Positions 53,020 to 61,537 of a DNA stretch of 64,000 bases are shown piece after piece. Numbering within the stretch: the first letter of the stretch is position 1; each line of letters begins with the position of its first letter. The stretch spans positions 434,001-498,000 of the forward strand of contig NZ_JAENII010000002.1 in assembly GCF_016595525.1 (NCBI RefSeq), given 5' to 3'. The notes beneath the pieces were generated by a model that worked only from the letters and a program-made list of their open reading frames with translations, had not been told where the DNA came from and did not search any database. This DNA comes from Haloferula rosea (lineage in GTDB: Bacteria; Verrucomicrobiota; Verrucomicrobiia; Verrucomicrobiales; Akkermansiaceae). The position numbers were made by a program, and so were the translations under genes.

Positions 53020-54318
53020 ATGCCACAGTTTGAATTCACCGCTGCTGACGCAAAAGGAGAGCAATTGACCGGCTCGGTCGATGCTCCGAACGAAGCCGAA
53101 GCCATCAGCCAATTGCGCACCCAGGGATACTATCCGCTGCAGGTGGTCGAAGCCGGCAAGGGCACGCTTGCTCCGCAGAAGAAAAAGGCAGCCAAGAAGA
53201 AGGCGAAGCCGAGCAAGAAGGGCACCGCACCCAAGGGGAAGGCGACCACAGGCGGCCGCATCAAGCCAAAGGTGCTGATGATTTTCACCCGCCAGCTCGC
53301 GACCCTGATCGATTCGGGTCTGCCATTGCTTCGCGGTCTGACCGTGCTCGGCAAGCAGGAGCCAAGCCCAGTGCTCAGGGGAACCCTTGGCGCACTCGCG
53401 GACTCGGTGCAATCGGGTTCGACCTTCTCCGAGGCGCTCGCGCAGCACCCGAAGATCTTCAACAAGCTCTACGTCAACATGGTGAAAGCCGGTGAGCTTG
53501 GTGGTGTGCTCGAAGTCGTTCTCCTCCGTCTTGCGGAATATCAGGAGAAGGCGGCGAAGCTGAAGAACAAGATTGTCTCCGCGATGGTCTATCCGGTGAT
53601 CGTGATGTTCATCGCCGTCGCGATCCTCATCTTCCTGATGCTGGTGATCGTGCCCAAGTTCGAGGCCATGTTTGCCGAGATGGAAGGCACCGAATTGCCC
53701 ATGATCTCCAAAGTGGTCTTCGGAACTTCCCAATTCTTCCTCAGTGCCAGCGTCGGCATCATTCCAAACGTGGTGTGGTTCATCCTCGCCGCCGTCGGCA
53801 TCGGTATTGGATTCAGCGCCTGGGGTAAAACCAAGGGCGGGCGTAATGCCATCGACAAGCTCAAGCTGAAGGCCCCGATTTTCGGTGATATCCAGCGGAA
53901 GAGCGCCGTCGCGCGGTTCTCGCGGACTCTCGGAACGCTCGTCACTTCGGGTGTGCCGATTCTTCAAGCCCTCAACATCACCCGGGACACGGCCGGCAAC
54001 GTGGTGATTTCCAAGGCGATCGAAGAGGTGCACACGGCGGTCAAGGAGGGTGAATCAATTGTTTCGCCGCTCCAGGCTTCCGGAGTCTTCCCCGGGATGG
54101 TGATTTCGATGGTCGACGTGGGTGAGGAAACCGGTCAGCTGCCCGAGATGCTACTGAAGGTCGCCGATGTCTATGACGACGAAGTGGACAACGCAGTGAC
54201 CGCCCTGACATCGATTCTCGAGCCCATCATGATCGTGATTCTCGCTCTCGTTGTGGGATCGGTTGTGTTTGCACTCTTCCTGCCTTTGATTAAGGTGATT
54301 CAAGAGGTGGGTCAGTAA
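53020..54318 (+). CDS. gspF: Inner-membrane platform protein GspF/PilC
   Basis: 432 residues. An N-terminal beta domain (FEFTAADAKGEQLTGSVDA) is followed by a Lys/Ala-rich linker (about 55-82, KKKAAKKKAKPSKKG), then two GspF repeats (FTRQLATLIDSGLPLLRGL and FSRTLGTLVTSGVPILQAL) and three TM helices (for example IVMFIAVAILIFLMLVIVP). The linker is unusually basic for the family. It joins the ATPase to the pseudopilin in the membrane platform. Confidence 0.94.
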   Translation: MPQFEFTAADAKGEQLTGSVDAPNEAEAISQLRTQGYYPLQVVEAGKGTLAPQKKKAAKKKAKPSKKGTAPKGKATTGGRIKPKVLMIFTRQLATLIDSGLPLLRGLTVLGKQEPSPVLRGTLGALADSVQSGSTFSEALAQHPKIFNKLYVNMVKAGELGGVLEVVLLRLAEYQEKAAKLKNKIVSAMVYPVIVMFIAVAILIFLMLVIVPKFEAMFAEMEGTELPMISKVVFGTSQFFLSASVGIIPNVVWFILAAVGIGIGFSAWGKTKGGRNAIDKLKLKAPIFGDIQRKSAVARFSRTLGTLVTSGVPILQALNITRDTAGNVVISKAIEEVHTAVKEGESIVSPLQASGVFPGMVISMVDVGEETGQLPEMLLKVADVYDDEVDNAVTALTSILEPIMIVILALVVGSVVFALFLPLIKVIQEVGQ

Positions 54319-54346
54319 TTGGCCTGCTCAAACCCATTCAATCGAC

Positions 54347-54904
54347 ATGAAACATCAATCGCGCCCACAAACCCATCGCGCCGGTTTCACCCTGATGGAA
54401 CTGCTGGTGGTCATCAGCATCATCGTCATCCTCTCCGGATTGACCGTCGGTGGCTTTGCCTTCGTGAATCAGAAACAGGCAAAGAGTCAGGCCGAGATCC
54501 AGATCGGTCTGCTTCAGCTCGCTCTAGAGGACTACAAGTCCGACAACGGCGAGTATCCGGTCGGGCGGTCATCCACGGGAACCGGGCAGACCGGAAACAT
54601 CTACGACGCCTTGTTCCCCTCGAATTCGAACGAGAAGGTGTATCTTCCCGAGCTCGACCCCAAAAATGACAGCCAAGGTTGGCTTGGTGGCCAAACTTCC
54701 GGCACGCGGCTGACGATTTACGACCCATGGGGCACCGAGTATTATTACCGCTGCAACGATCCGGCTCGTCCGACCCGGAGCTACTCGGCAAATCCCGACT
54801 TCGACTTGTGGTCTGCAGGCCCGGACGGGAAAACGAATGCTGGAAGTCGGGGGTCGTATGACCCCGAACACCCGGACAACCTCGACGACATCCGAGGTTG
54901 GTGA
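54347..54904 (+). CDS. gspG: Type II secretion major pseudopilin GspG-like
   Basis: 185 residues. The type IV prepilin cleavage site G/FTLMELLVVISIIVI is classic, with the Glu at +5 in the mature form. The GspG-type body follows: EIQIGLLQLALEDYKSDNGEYP and later DPWGTEYYYRCN and DFDLWSAGPDGKTN, including the conserved acidic calcium-loop residues near the end. It is the last gene of the gspE-gspE-gspF run and is closed by a strong terminator 10 bases after its stop. No prepilin peptidase or secretin lies near. Confidence 0.94.
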   Translation: MKHQSRPQTHRAGFTLMELLVVISIIVILSGLTVGGFAFVNQKQAKSQAEIQIGLLQLALEDYKSDNGEYPVGRSSTGTGQTGNIYDALFPSNSNEKVYLPELDPKNDSQGWLGGQTSGTRLTIYDPWGTEYYYRCNDPARPTRSYSANPDFDLWSAGPDGKTNAGSRGSYDPEHPDNLDDIRGW

Positions 54905-54913
54905 TTCTTCTTC

Positions 54914-54940
54914 AAAGCCCGCGTCACCGCGGGCTTTGTT
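54914..54940 (+). terminator. Intrinsic terminator closing the gspE-gspE-gspF-gspG operon
   Basis: AAAGCCCGCG-TCAC-CGCGGGCTTT: a perfect 10-bp stem and a 4-base loop, with a short T-rich 3' arm end (CTTTGTTG). It starts 10 bases after the gspG stop. A/T flanks make it able to act from both strands. Confidence 0.85.
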
Positions 54941-55028
54941 GCGTCTGCTCAGCGCGACAGAAGAGAATTGTCGTTCGTGGTGCAAATGCTCTCGACGGCG
55001 GCAACTTATGGCGTCTTGCTCTGTGCCG

Positions 55029-55733
55029 ATGACTGACGAGACCCCAGAGGTTCCCGAAGAGAAGGCCGCCAAGAAGGCGACCAAGAAGAAGGTGGCCCGG
55101 AAACGTGCTGCGAAACCCAAGGTCGAGGAGACCGCGAACGTCGAGGAGCCCAAGGCTTCTCCTTCGCCCACCGAAGATCAACCCAAGAAAGATGCTCCCA
55201 CCGCCAAGGTGGAGGGCAAGACCAGCGACGAGTCGACCAACGAGTCTGCCAGGCCCAAGTCCGAGGCGAGGGCTGAACAAGCCCGCTCCACGGATGCTTC
55301 GAGCGATGACTCCGCCGAACCGGAGGTGCGCCGCATTTCGAAGAAGCCGGGCGAAACCCCGGTCGAAACCGTTCGCTCCCGCGGAGGTGGCAAACCTCGG
55401 AAGGTCGAACCGAGCGATGACGCTTCCTCAGATGCACCTGACGGCCCGCCTGTGATCAGTGAACCTCCGTCCAATGAAGAAGGAGGGGGGAACAAGCGTC
55501 GCCGCCGTCGCCGTCGCAAGGGGGGGCAGGGCGATGACGCCGAAGAACAGAGCCAGGCCCCACGCCCGAAACTCGATGCCGAGCAGGTGGCCAAGAAGGC
55601 GTGGAAGATCTATTTGGCGGAAGTGAGCGAGGAAGGACTTGCTCTGATTTCCGATCAGGATGCGCGTGAGCTGAGCCGTCGGAGTTTCCGCCTCGCGGAA
55701 GTCTTCCTCGAAGAGGCTACGAAGCATCGTTGA
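55029..55733 (+). CDS. Lys/Ala-rich histone-H1-like charged protein with conserved C-terminal segment
   Basis: About 234 residues from ATG 55029. The N-terminal 40 residues are an H1-like run (EEKAAKKATKKKVARKRAAK), then a long disordered acidic/Ser/Pro-rich middle with an Arg block (KRRRRRRRKGG), as seen in some Rho and RNase E proteins. The last 50 residues are ordered and helical (KKAWKIYLAEVSEEGLALIS, then LSRRSFRLAEVFLEEATKHR). It may bind nucleic acid. Another in-frame ATG lies at 55008; the frame farther upstream overlaps gspG and the terminator, and is not coding. Overlaps the convergent gene by 17 bases. Confidence 0.7.
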   Translation: MTDETPEVPEEKAAKKATKKKVARKRAAKPKVEETANVEEPKASPSPTEDQPKKDAPTAKVEGKTSDESTNESARPKSEARAEQARSTDASSDDSAEPEVRRISKKPGETPVETVRSRGGGKPRKVEPSDDASSDAPDGPPVISEPPSNEEGGGNKRRRRRRRKGGQGDDAEEQSQAPRPKLDAEQVAKKAWKIYLAEVSEEGLALISDQDARELSRRSFRLAEVFLEEATKHR

Positions 55734-56259
55734 GTCGTTCGCGCAGCCGGTTGGCAAGATCTGTCTTGCCGGTCGCTTGCGCCAACTCGATTCGCAGTTG
55801 AATGACCTGGGGGGATTCCCTCAGGTCATTGGTCATGCTGGCGAGCAGGTCAACGGCTGCATCGTGATCACCGATCGCGAGGGCGCCTTCCAACTGGGTC
55901 AGCTCATCCGGAACCTCGGCAGGCAGCGGAGGGCTCGTGTAGATGGCATCACGTGCCTGCTCCGGCAGTGTTTCCCGCTCCGGACCGTCCACGCTTTCGA
56001 GATACACGCATTCTTCGCCCTCTCGATGTCGCCTCCAGGCGTTCAGTGTGTTCACCACGAAGAAGCCGAGCAGCACGAAGCAGACCGGCATCAGGAACGG
56101 GCTGGTGGCGACTCCCACGATCATTCCGAACCACTCTCCGACCATGCCCGGGATGTGGCGTCCGAACCAACAGAGGATGAGGAACAGCCCGACGGCTGCG
56201 ATGACCAAGGAGCCCAGCACGATCTGGCGCCCGCGGCTCTCCGTTTGTTCGACCTTCAT
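55717..56259 (-). CDS. Two-TM protein with cytoplasmic helical tail, unknown function
   Basis: 180 residues. Two TM helices (VLGSLVIAAVGLFLILCWF and VATSPFLMPVCFVLLGFFVV), then a charged cytoplasmic part (about 75-180) with TPR-like helices near the end (LEGALAIGDHDAAVDLLASM, LRIELAQATGKTDLANRL). No family recognised. Helix-turn-helix repeats of TPR type could bind a partner. It is convergent with the H1-like gene, and the ends overlap. Confidence 0.7.
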   Translation of the reverse strand: MKVEQTESRGRQIVLGSLVIAAVGLFLILCWFGRHIPGMVGEWFGMIVGVATSPFLMPVCFVLLGFFVVNTLNAWRRHREGEECVYLESVDGPERETLPEQARDAIYTSPPLPAEVPDELTQLEGALAIGDHDAAVDLLASMTNDLRESPQVIQLRIELAQATGKTDLANRLRERLNDAS

Positions 56260-56356
56260 GCGACGGAAAGATGCACGATGAGCGGTCGGACGCGAGGGAA
56301 GAGAATGTTTTTAAAATAGCTTGAATATTTATAAAAACTAAAGTTTTCTTCCCAGC

Positions 56357-56539
56357 GTGCGGCTGATCGTAGTTTCCGGAGTATTTGTGTTCCTGCTGAT
56401 GGGGGCGATGCACGTGCTATCGAGTCAGCAAGGGGAAGATGCGGTAGCTTTGCCGCTCGAGGTTGGCATTCGCGTGCCGGTGGAGATTCTGAGGGATGGC
56501 GAGATGCCTGCGATTCAGGAGGTGATCGTTTCCCCGTAG
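56357..56539 (+). CDS. Possible small membrane protein (60 residues), low confidence
   Basis: A GTG-started frame with one hydrophobic segment (LIVVSGVFVFLLMGAMHV) and a short polar tail (VALPLEVGIRVPVEILRDGE). It fills the 338-base gap between the two-TM gene and cysS. An AT-rich patch at 56306-56345 upstream could be its promoter or that of the divergent gene. No Shine-Dalgarno is visible. A TM plus a compact tail is reasonable for a real small gene, but chance cannot be excluded; otherwise the gap shows nothing more. Confidence 0.4.
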   Translation: MRLIVVSGVFVFLLMGAMHVLSSQQGEDAVALPLEVGIRVPVEILRDGEMPAIQEVIVSP

Positions 56540-56597
56540 AGGTTTTTCCAGACCCCGCAGTTGCTTCGATGCAGGTCGGGCGCTAGGACACACGGCG

Positions 56598-57986
56598 ATG
56601 CGACTTTACGACACCATGTCGAGGGAGGAACGGGAGCTGCGTCCTCTCGATGGCAAGACCTTCCGTTTTTACTGCTGTGGACCGACCGTTTACGGTCCGG
56701 CTCACATTGGAAACTTCCGGACCTTCGTGATTCAGGATGTCCTCAGACGGGTTCTTGAAACCGGTGGGATGCGCACGCTTCATGTGCGCAACATCACCGA
56801 TGTCGACGACAAGACGATCCGGGATTCCCAGGCAGCGGGCAAGAGCCTGAAGGACTTCACGAATCAGTGGCTTGAGCGGTTTCACGACGACTGCAAGGCA
56901 CTGCAGTGTCTGCCACCCCACATCGAGCCCAGTGCGGTGGAACATTTGCCCCAGCAGGTCGCCATGATCGAGAAACTGGTGGAGAAGGGGCATGCCTATG
57001 CCGCCGATGATGGCTCGGTTTATTTCAAGATTTCGTCGTTTCCGGAATACGGCCGATTGAGCCATCTCGACACGCGGGAACTCGCCTTGGGCAAGACCCA
57101 GGAGTCGCGGGCGAACGCCGATGAGTATGAGAAGGACAGTCTCGCCGATTTCGTGCTTTGGAAGGCCCGACGACCGGAAGATGGGGAGAACTTCTGGTCG
57201 TCCCCATGGGGTGAGGGCCGCCCGGGTTGGCACCTCGAGTGTTCAGCGATGATCGAGGAATACCTTGGTGAATCCTTCGATCTCCACGGTGGCGGCGAGG
57301 ACCTGGTGTTTCCCCACCATGAGAACGAGATCGCTCAAAGTCAGTGTGCCTGCGGGGGCGGTTTCGCTGCCCACTGGTTTCACTCGACCCACCTGTTGGT
57401 GGATGGCGGCAAGATGTCGAAGTCGATCGGCAATCTATACACCATGGAGGATCTCGCCGCGAAGGGCTTCAGCGCCGCGGAAGTCCGTTACGTGCTGATC
57501 GGTGCCCATTACCGCAAGCAGTTGAATTTCACCCTCGATTCGCTCAGTGCCGCGCGCGAAGCGCTCGCCAAAATGGCGAAGGGGGCGCGTGCTCTTGCTG
57601 AGCGTGCCGGCAAGGGTCACGTCCTGACCGACGTGGATTTCGGGCCGTTCAAGTCTGCGTGGGAGGCGCTCACCGACGACCTTAACACACCCGGCGCGCT
57701 GGGTGGGATTTTCACAGGTCTGAAGGAATCCAACTCGCTGGAAGGTGAAGCTGCCGCGAAGGCGCTGGCCGGCCTGAATCGGGTTCTGCGAGCCCTCGGT
57801 ATCGAGCTTCCCGAGGAAGCGCCCCAAACGGAGGTGCCTGACGCCATTCGGGAGCTGGCAGAAGCCCGATGGGCCGCGAAGTCCGCCAAGGATTGGGCGA
57901 AGTCCGACACCCTTCGTGATGAGCTTGCCGCCCAGGGATGGGTGATGAAGGATGGACGCGACGGCTACGAACTCGAGCCCGCCTGA
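56598..57986 (+). CDS. cysS: Cysteinyl-tRNA synthetase
   Basis: 462 residues. Class I aaRS with HIGH-like motif GPAHIGNFRTF and the KMSKS loop in GGKMSKSIGN. Zinc ligands are in YCCGPTVYG, WHLECSAM and HGGGEDLVFPHHENE. The length is standard. It ends 4 bases ahead of the hemB start, so the two may be cotranscribed. Confidence 0.97.
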   Translation: MRLYDTMSREERELRPLDGKTFRFYCCGPTVYGPAHIGNFRTFVIQDVLRRVLETGGMRTLHVRNITDVDDKTIRDSQAAGKSLKDFTNQWLERFHDDCKALQCLPPHIEPSAVEHLPQQVAMIEKLVEKGHAYAADDGSVYFKISSFPEYGRLSHLDTRELALGKTQESRANADEYEKDSLADFVLWKARRPEDGENFWSSPWGEGRPGWHLECSAMIEEYLGESFDLHGGGEDLVFPHHENEIAQSQCACGGGFAAHWFHSTHLLVDGGKMSKSIGNLYTMEDLAAKGFSAAEVRYVLIGAHYRKQLNFTLDSLSAAREALAKMAKGARALAERAGKGHVLTDVDFGPFKSAWEALTDDLNTPGALGGIFTGLKESNSLEGEAAAKALAGLNRVLRALGIELPEEAPQTEVPDAIRELAEARWAAKSAKDWAKSDTLRDELAAQGWVMKDGRDGYELEPA

Positions 57987-57990
57987 AGAC

Positions 57991-58974
57991 ATGCACCTTC
58001 GCCCCCGACGCAACCGGAAGTCCGCCGCAGTCCGCTCGCTGGTCCGTGAGACCCGCCTGTCAGCCTCCGACTTTGTGTACCCCTTGTTCATTCACGAGAA
58101 GGAGGTGGATGAGGAGATTGAATCCATGCCGGGATGCAAGCGATGGTCTCTCGATGGTCTCGTTGCCGAAGCCCGCTCCGCCCATGAATTGGGAGTGCCC
58201 GCCGTCGTGCTTTTTCCGGCCATCGCCGACGAACTGAAAACACCCGGAGCAGAGGAAGCATGGAATCCGGATGGTCTGGTGCAACGAGCGGTGCGCCGCC
58301 TCAAGGAGGCTATCCCGTCACTGTGCGTGATCACGGACGTGGCGCTGGATCCCTACAACTCGGATGGGCATGACGGATTGGTGGCCCGAGATGGTGAGGG
58401 GACGATCCATGTGCTGAATGACGAGACGGTCGAGTGTCTCTGTCGCCAGGCATTGAGTCACGCTGAAGCCGGTGCGGACATCGTTTCGCCGAGTGACATG
58501 ATGGATGGCCGGGTCGCGATGATCCGCCACGAATTGGACTGCGAGGACTTTCTGGAGGTTTCGATTCTCAGCTACTCGGCCAAATATGCCTCGGCCTACT
58601 ACGGCCCTTTTCGAGGAGCCCTGGAGTCCGCCCCGAAGGATGGTGACAAGAAGACCTATCAGATGGATCCCGGGAATGCGCGCGAGGCCATCCGCGAGGT
58701 TGGCCTGGACGAAGCCGAGGGAGCAGACATGGTCATGGTCAAACCGGCCGGGCCCTATCTCGACATCATCGCCAGGGTGAGGGAAGCGACGGTGTTGCCG
58801 GTTGCAGCCTATCAGGTCAGTGGAGAGTATCTCATGATCGAGAGTGCCGGGGCAGCGGGATGGGTGGATACCAAGGCGGTGGCCCTCGAGTCGCTCACGG
58901 GGATCAAGCGCGCGGGCGCCGACATCATTCTGACCTACTACGCCAAACGTGCGGCACAGTGGTTGAAGGACTGA
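57991..58974 (+). CDS. hemB: Delta-aminolevulinic acid dehydratase (porphobilinogen synthase)
   Basis: About 327 residues from ATG 57991. It joins two 5-aminolevulinate molecules to porphobilinogen for haem and related tetrapyrroles. The active-site Lys pair is in ILSYSAKYASAYYGP and VMVKPAGPYL. The usual zinc-binding segment (DVxLCxYTxHGHCG) reads DVALDPYNSDGHDG here, with Asp in place of Cys, so this should be a zinc-independent (magnesium-type) enzyme, as in Pseudomonas. The upstream in-frame ATG at 57952 would overlap cysS, so it was not used. Confidence 0.96.
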   Translation: MHLRPRRNRKSAAVRSLVRETRLSASDFVYPLFIHEKEVDEEIESMPGCKRWSLDGLVAEARSAHELGVPAVVLFPAIADELKTPGAEEAWNPDGLVQRAVRRLKEAIPSLCVITDVALDPYNSDGHDGLVARDGEGTIHVLNDETVECLCRQALSHAEAGADIVSPSDMMDGRVAMIRHELDCEDFLEVSILSYSAKYASAYYGPFRGALESAPKDGDKKTYQMDPGNAREAIREVGLDEAEGADMVMVKPAGPYLDIIARVREATVLPVAAYQVSGEYLMIESAGAAGWVDTKAVALESLTGIKRAGADIILTYYAKRAAQWLKD

Positions 58975-58996
58975 GCGGGCCGAGTCTGGCGACTGC

Positions 58997-59872
58997 TTAT
59001 TCGACGTTCTGAACCTGCTCGCGGATCTTTTCGAGCTCGGTCTTTGCGCTGACGACCTTCTGCGCAATCGCAGCGTCGGAGGCTTTGGATCCGATTGTGT
59101 TGAATTCCCGATTCAGTTCCTGACAGAGGAAATCCAGCGGTCTGCCCACGGCGTCGTTACTATCGAAGAAGTCGGAGAAGGCGACGAAGTGGGCATCCAG
59201 TCGGGTCAGTTCCTCGCTGATGTCACAGCGGTCGGCAAAGAGACCAATCTCCCGTTGGACCCGGTCATCTGCGAGGTCGAGGTCGAGACCGGCATCGGCA
59301 AGGCGCTTGAGCAGCATCTCCCGATAGCGCTGAGGGCGCTCAGGGGCTTGGATTCCGATGTCGTGGCGGATCGATTTGAGCGTCTCGATCCGTTCCCGGA
59401 GGTCGACCGCGAGTTGTTCACCTTCGCGGGCGCGCATGTCGGAGAACTGGTTCAATGCCTCTTCCAACGCTGGCGCGACCAACTCCCAGACATGGTCAGG
59501 GGAAAGGCCCTGATCTTCCATGCGAATCACCCCGGGAGCTTTGAGGAAGTCGCTCGCGGTGGGTCGGACCTGGCGGCCGATCTGTTCGGAGAGATCGGCG
59601 AAAACGGCCTCCATTTGTCTGGCGAGGTGCGCGTCGAGGACCATGCCCTCGCCGCTGCCGCCAACCGGTGTGATTTGAACGCTGAGCTGAAGACGTCCGC
59701 GTGAAATGCGGGAGGAAGCCAGCTTGCGGATTCGGGCTTCGACTTCCGGAAGGTCGCGAATCCCCTGAATCACCACCTCCGCTTGCTTGCGGTTGACCCC
59801 GGCGATTTCGATGTTCGCGCTGCCGTGTTCGTTCGTCGCGGAGCCGCGACCGAATCCCGTCATTGAATGCAT
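58997..59872 (-). CDS. yicC: YicC-family endoribonuclease
   Basis: 291 residues. The N-terminal MTGFGRGS is a diagnostic start of YicC, and the DUF1732 end contains EELTRLDAHFVAFSDFF and LDFLCQELNREFNTIGSKA, the most conserved part. YicC proteins are RNases that help degrade small RNAs. The gene is 60 bases from tatC on the same strand and convergent with hemB. Confidence 0.95.
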   Translation of the reverse strand: MHSMTGFGRGSATNEHGSANIEIAGVNRKQAEVVIQGIRDLPEVEARIRKLASSRISRGRLQLSVQITPVGGSGEGMVLDAHLARQMEAVFADLSEQIGRQVRPTASDFLKAPGVIRMEDQGLSPDHVWELVAPALEEALNQFSDMRAREGEQLAVDLRERIETLKSIRHDIGIQAPERPQRYREMLLKRLADAGLDLDLADDRVQREIGLFADRCDISEELTRLDAHFVAFSDFFDSNDAVGRPLDFLCQELNREFNTIGSKASDAAIAQKVVSAKTELEKIREQVQNVE

Positions 59873-59932
59873 GGGGGAAGTAGATGGGATTCTCCTGAAT
59901 TCGACAAGCCCGGTGGGCGGGCCATTGCGATC

Positions 59933-61291
59933 TCAGTCACCTTTCCGCGGTTCGTCCTCGGCGTCCTTTTCCGGGTCGTTGGATGATTCATCGGAATCAT
60001 CCTCCGCGGTCAGATCCTCATCCGTGGCTTCGTCCTCGTAGTGCGGCTCGATGTAGTGCTCGTCACCGTAGTCTTCGTCGCTGTAATCCTCCTCCTCACC
60101 GGATTCATCGGCGTCCATGGAGGGTTCATCGAAGCTCTTCTCGTCGAGCACCGACTCATTATCCAGCGAAGGCTCGTCGAGCAGACGCTCCATCCTCTCG
60201 GAGTCCTCTTCCTCGGCCTCTTCCCGCTTCTTCTTGTTGTCGAACCAGGCAAGCCAGATGCAGGCCTCGTAGAGGATATACATCGGCACCGCCATCATCG
60301 AAAGGGTCAGGACATCGCCCGTCGGGGTGATGACCGCGGCAAGAACGACGATGGCGAGGATGGCGTAGCGTCGCGTTCTGGACATGGTTTCGAAGCTCAA
60401 CAGGCCGAGTTTCACCAGTGCCATGATGACGACGGGAAGCTCGAACGAGAGGCCGAAAACCAAGGTGAACTGGGTGGCAAACCCGATGTACCAACCGATC
60501 CGCCATTCCGAGGCGACTCCCAGTCCCTGGTCCCAGGTGAAGAAGAAGGCAAGGGCCCTCGGGAGGACGATGAAGTAGGCGAAGAGGACACCCACAAGGA
60601 ACAGGCCGAATCCGATCGCCATGGACGGCCAAAGGATTCCCTTCTCGTTCTGGTGGAGGCCCGGCAGGACGAACTGCAGCACGAAAAACAGGAGGAAGGG
60701 GAAAGACACCACGATGCCGGCGAAGAACGCCAGTTTCATCGACAGCATGAAGGTCTCCGTCGGTTTGAGGGATGACATCATGGTCAGGTCCGCTCCAGGC
60801 ACACTGTCGGGCTCGGCTTCGAGCTTGATCAGCTCGTCGAGCAAGTCGGTGGGTCCGCGGCCGCTTTCCGCCGCTTCCTTCAGAAAGGCGGCCTGCTGGT
60901 CCTCGGGCAGCGGTTTGCTGAGGCGCAGCGTCCGGATGACCTCGATGAGTTCCTGGGTTTCCTCGTCGAATCGGCCGAGGTAGGCATCCACTTCGCTCGG
61001 TTTGGCATAGATGGAACGATCGAGGATTTCCTTCGCCTTCTCCCATGTTGCCACCTCGAGCTCTTTGGGCATGGTCGCCTTCACGGTCTCGGCCCAGACA
61101 TTCTCCACCGGTTTGCGGAGGATATCCATGACCTGAGCCTGGAAGACAAAACAGCCGATGGTGGAAACCAGAAGCGTCAGCACAATCTGGGTGATCATCA
61201 CCCGGAGATCCTCGAGGTGCTCGAGAAACGGCTTCTCCATGTCGGGATTTGCGTCGTCCCGGAGTTTGAAAACCTTTTGCAGCAAGATCAT
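59933..61291 (-). CDS. tatC: Sec-independent translocase subunit TatC with insertion and acidic tail
   Basis: 452 residues against the usual 250-270. TatC motifs are present: the N-terminal FLEHLEDLRVMITQ with the Arg/Glu region that reads the twin-arginine signal, FPFLLFFVLQFVLPGLHQNEK-like core segments, and TPTGDVLTLSMMAVPMYILY. An extra loop of about 100 residues sits between TM1 and TM2 (about 65-170, periplasmic), and about 100 highly acidic residues follow the last TM (about 354-452). Both additions are probably lineage features. TatA/TatB genes are not in the window. Confidence 0.93.
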   Translation of the reverse strand: MILLQKVFKLRDDANPDMEKPFLEHLEDLRVMITQIVLTLLVSTIGCFVFQAQVMDILRKPVENVWAETVKATMPKELEVATWEKAKEILDRSIYAKPSEVDAYLGRFDEETQELIEVIRTLRLSKPLPEDQQAAFLKEAAESGRGPTDLLDELIKLEAEPDSVPGADLTMMSSLKPTETFMLSMKLAFFAGIVVSFPFLLFFVLQFVLPGLHQNEKGILWPSMAIGFGLFLVGVLFAYFIVLPRALAFFFTWDQGLGVASEWRIGWYIGFATQFTLVFGLSFELPVVIMALVKLGLLSFETMSRTRRYAILAIVVLAAVITPTGDVLTLSMMAVPMYILYEACIWLAWFDNKKKREEAEEEDSERMERLLDEPSLDNESVLDEKSFDEPSMDADESGEEEDYSDEDYGDEHYIEPHYEDEATDEDLTAEDDSDESSNDPEKDAEDEPRKGD

Positions 61292-61537
61292 GGAGTGCGG
61301 GCGGATACTTGGCGGGGATGGCGATCTTTCGCAAGTCTCGATCCACGAATGCGGGAGAGGGTGCCGCCAGCGACGTCGACAGGGCGGATTTGGCCTGAAA
61401 TTTCTGTCACAATCCGCTCGCCGGTGGGCAATCTCTTACAGCATGGATCGAGATTTTCGGGGAAACGGTCAAAAAAGTTCCAAGGATTTCGGCTGTTCCG
61501 TGTCGTTAGAATAGTAACGCGATGTATTCCGCCCGCC

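Noticed and set aside
54837-55028. Upstream extension of the H1-like gene's frame
   Set aside because: It overlaps gspG and contains the terminator hairpin, so the start is placed at 55029.
60159-61346. A 395-codon frame overlapping tatC on the same strand
   Set aside because: Frame-shifted shadow of tatC with no motifs; tatC has all conserved blocks.
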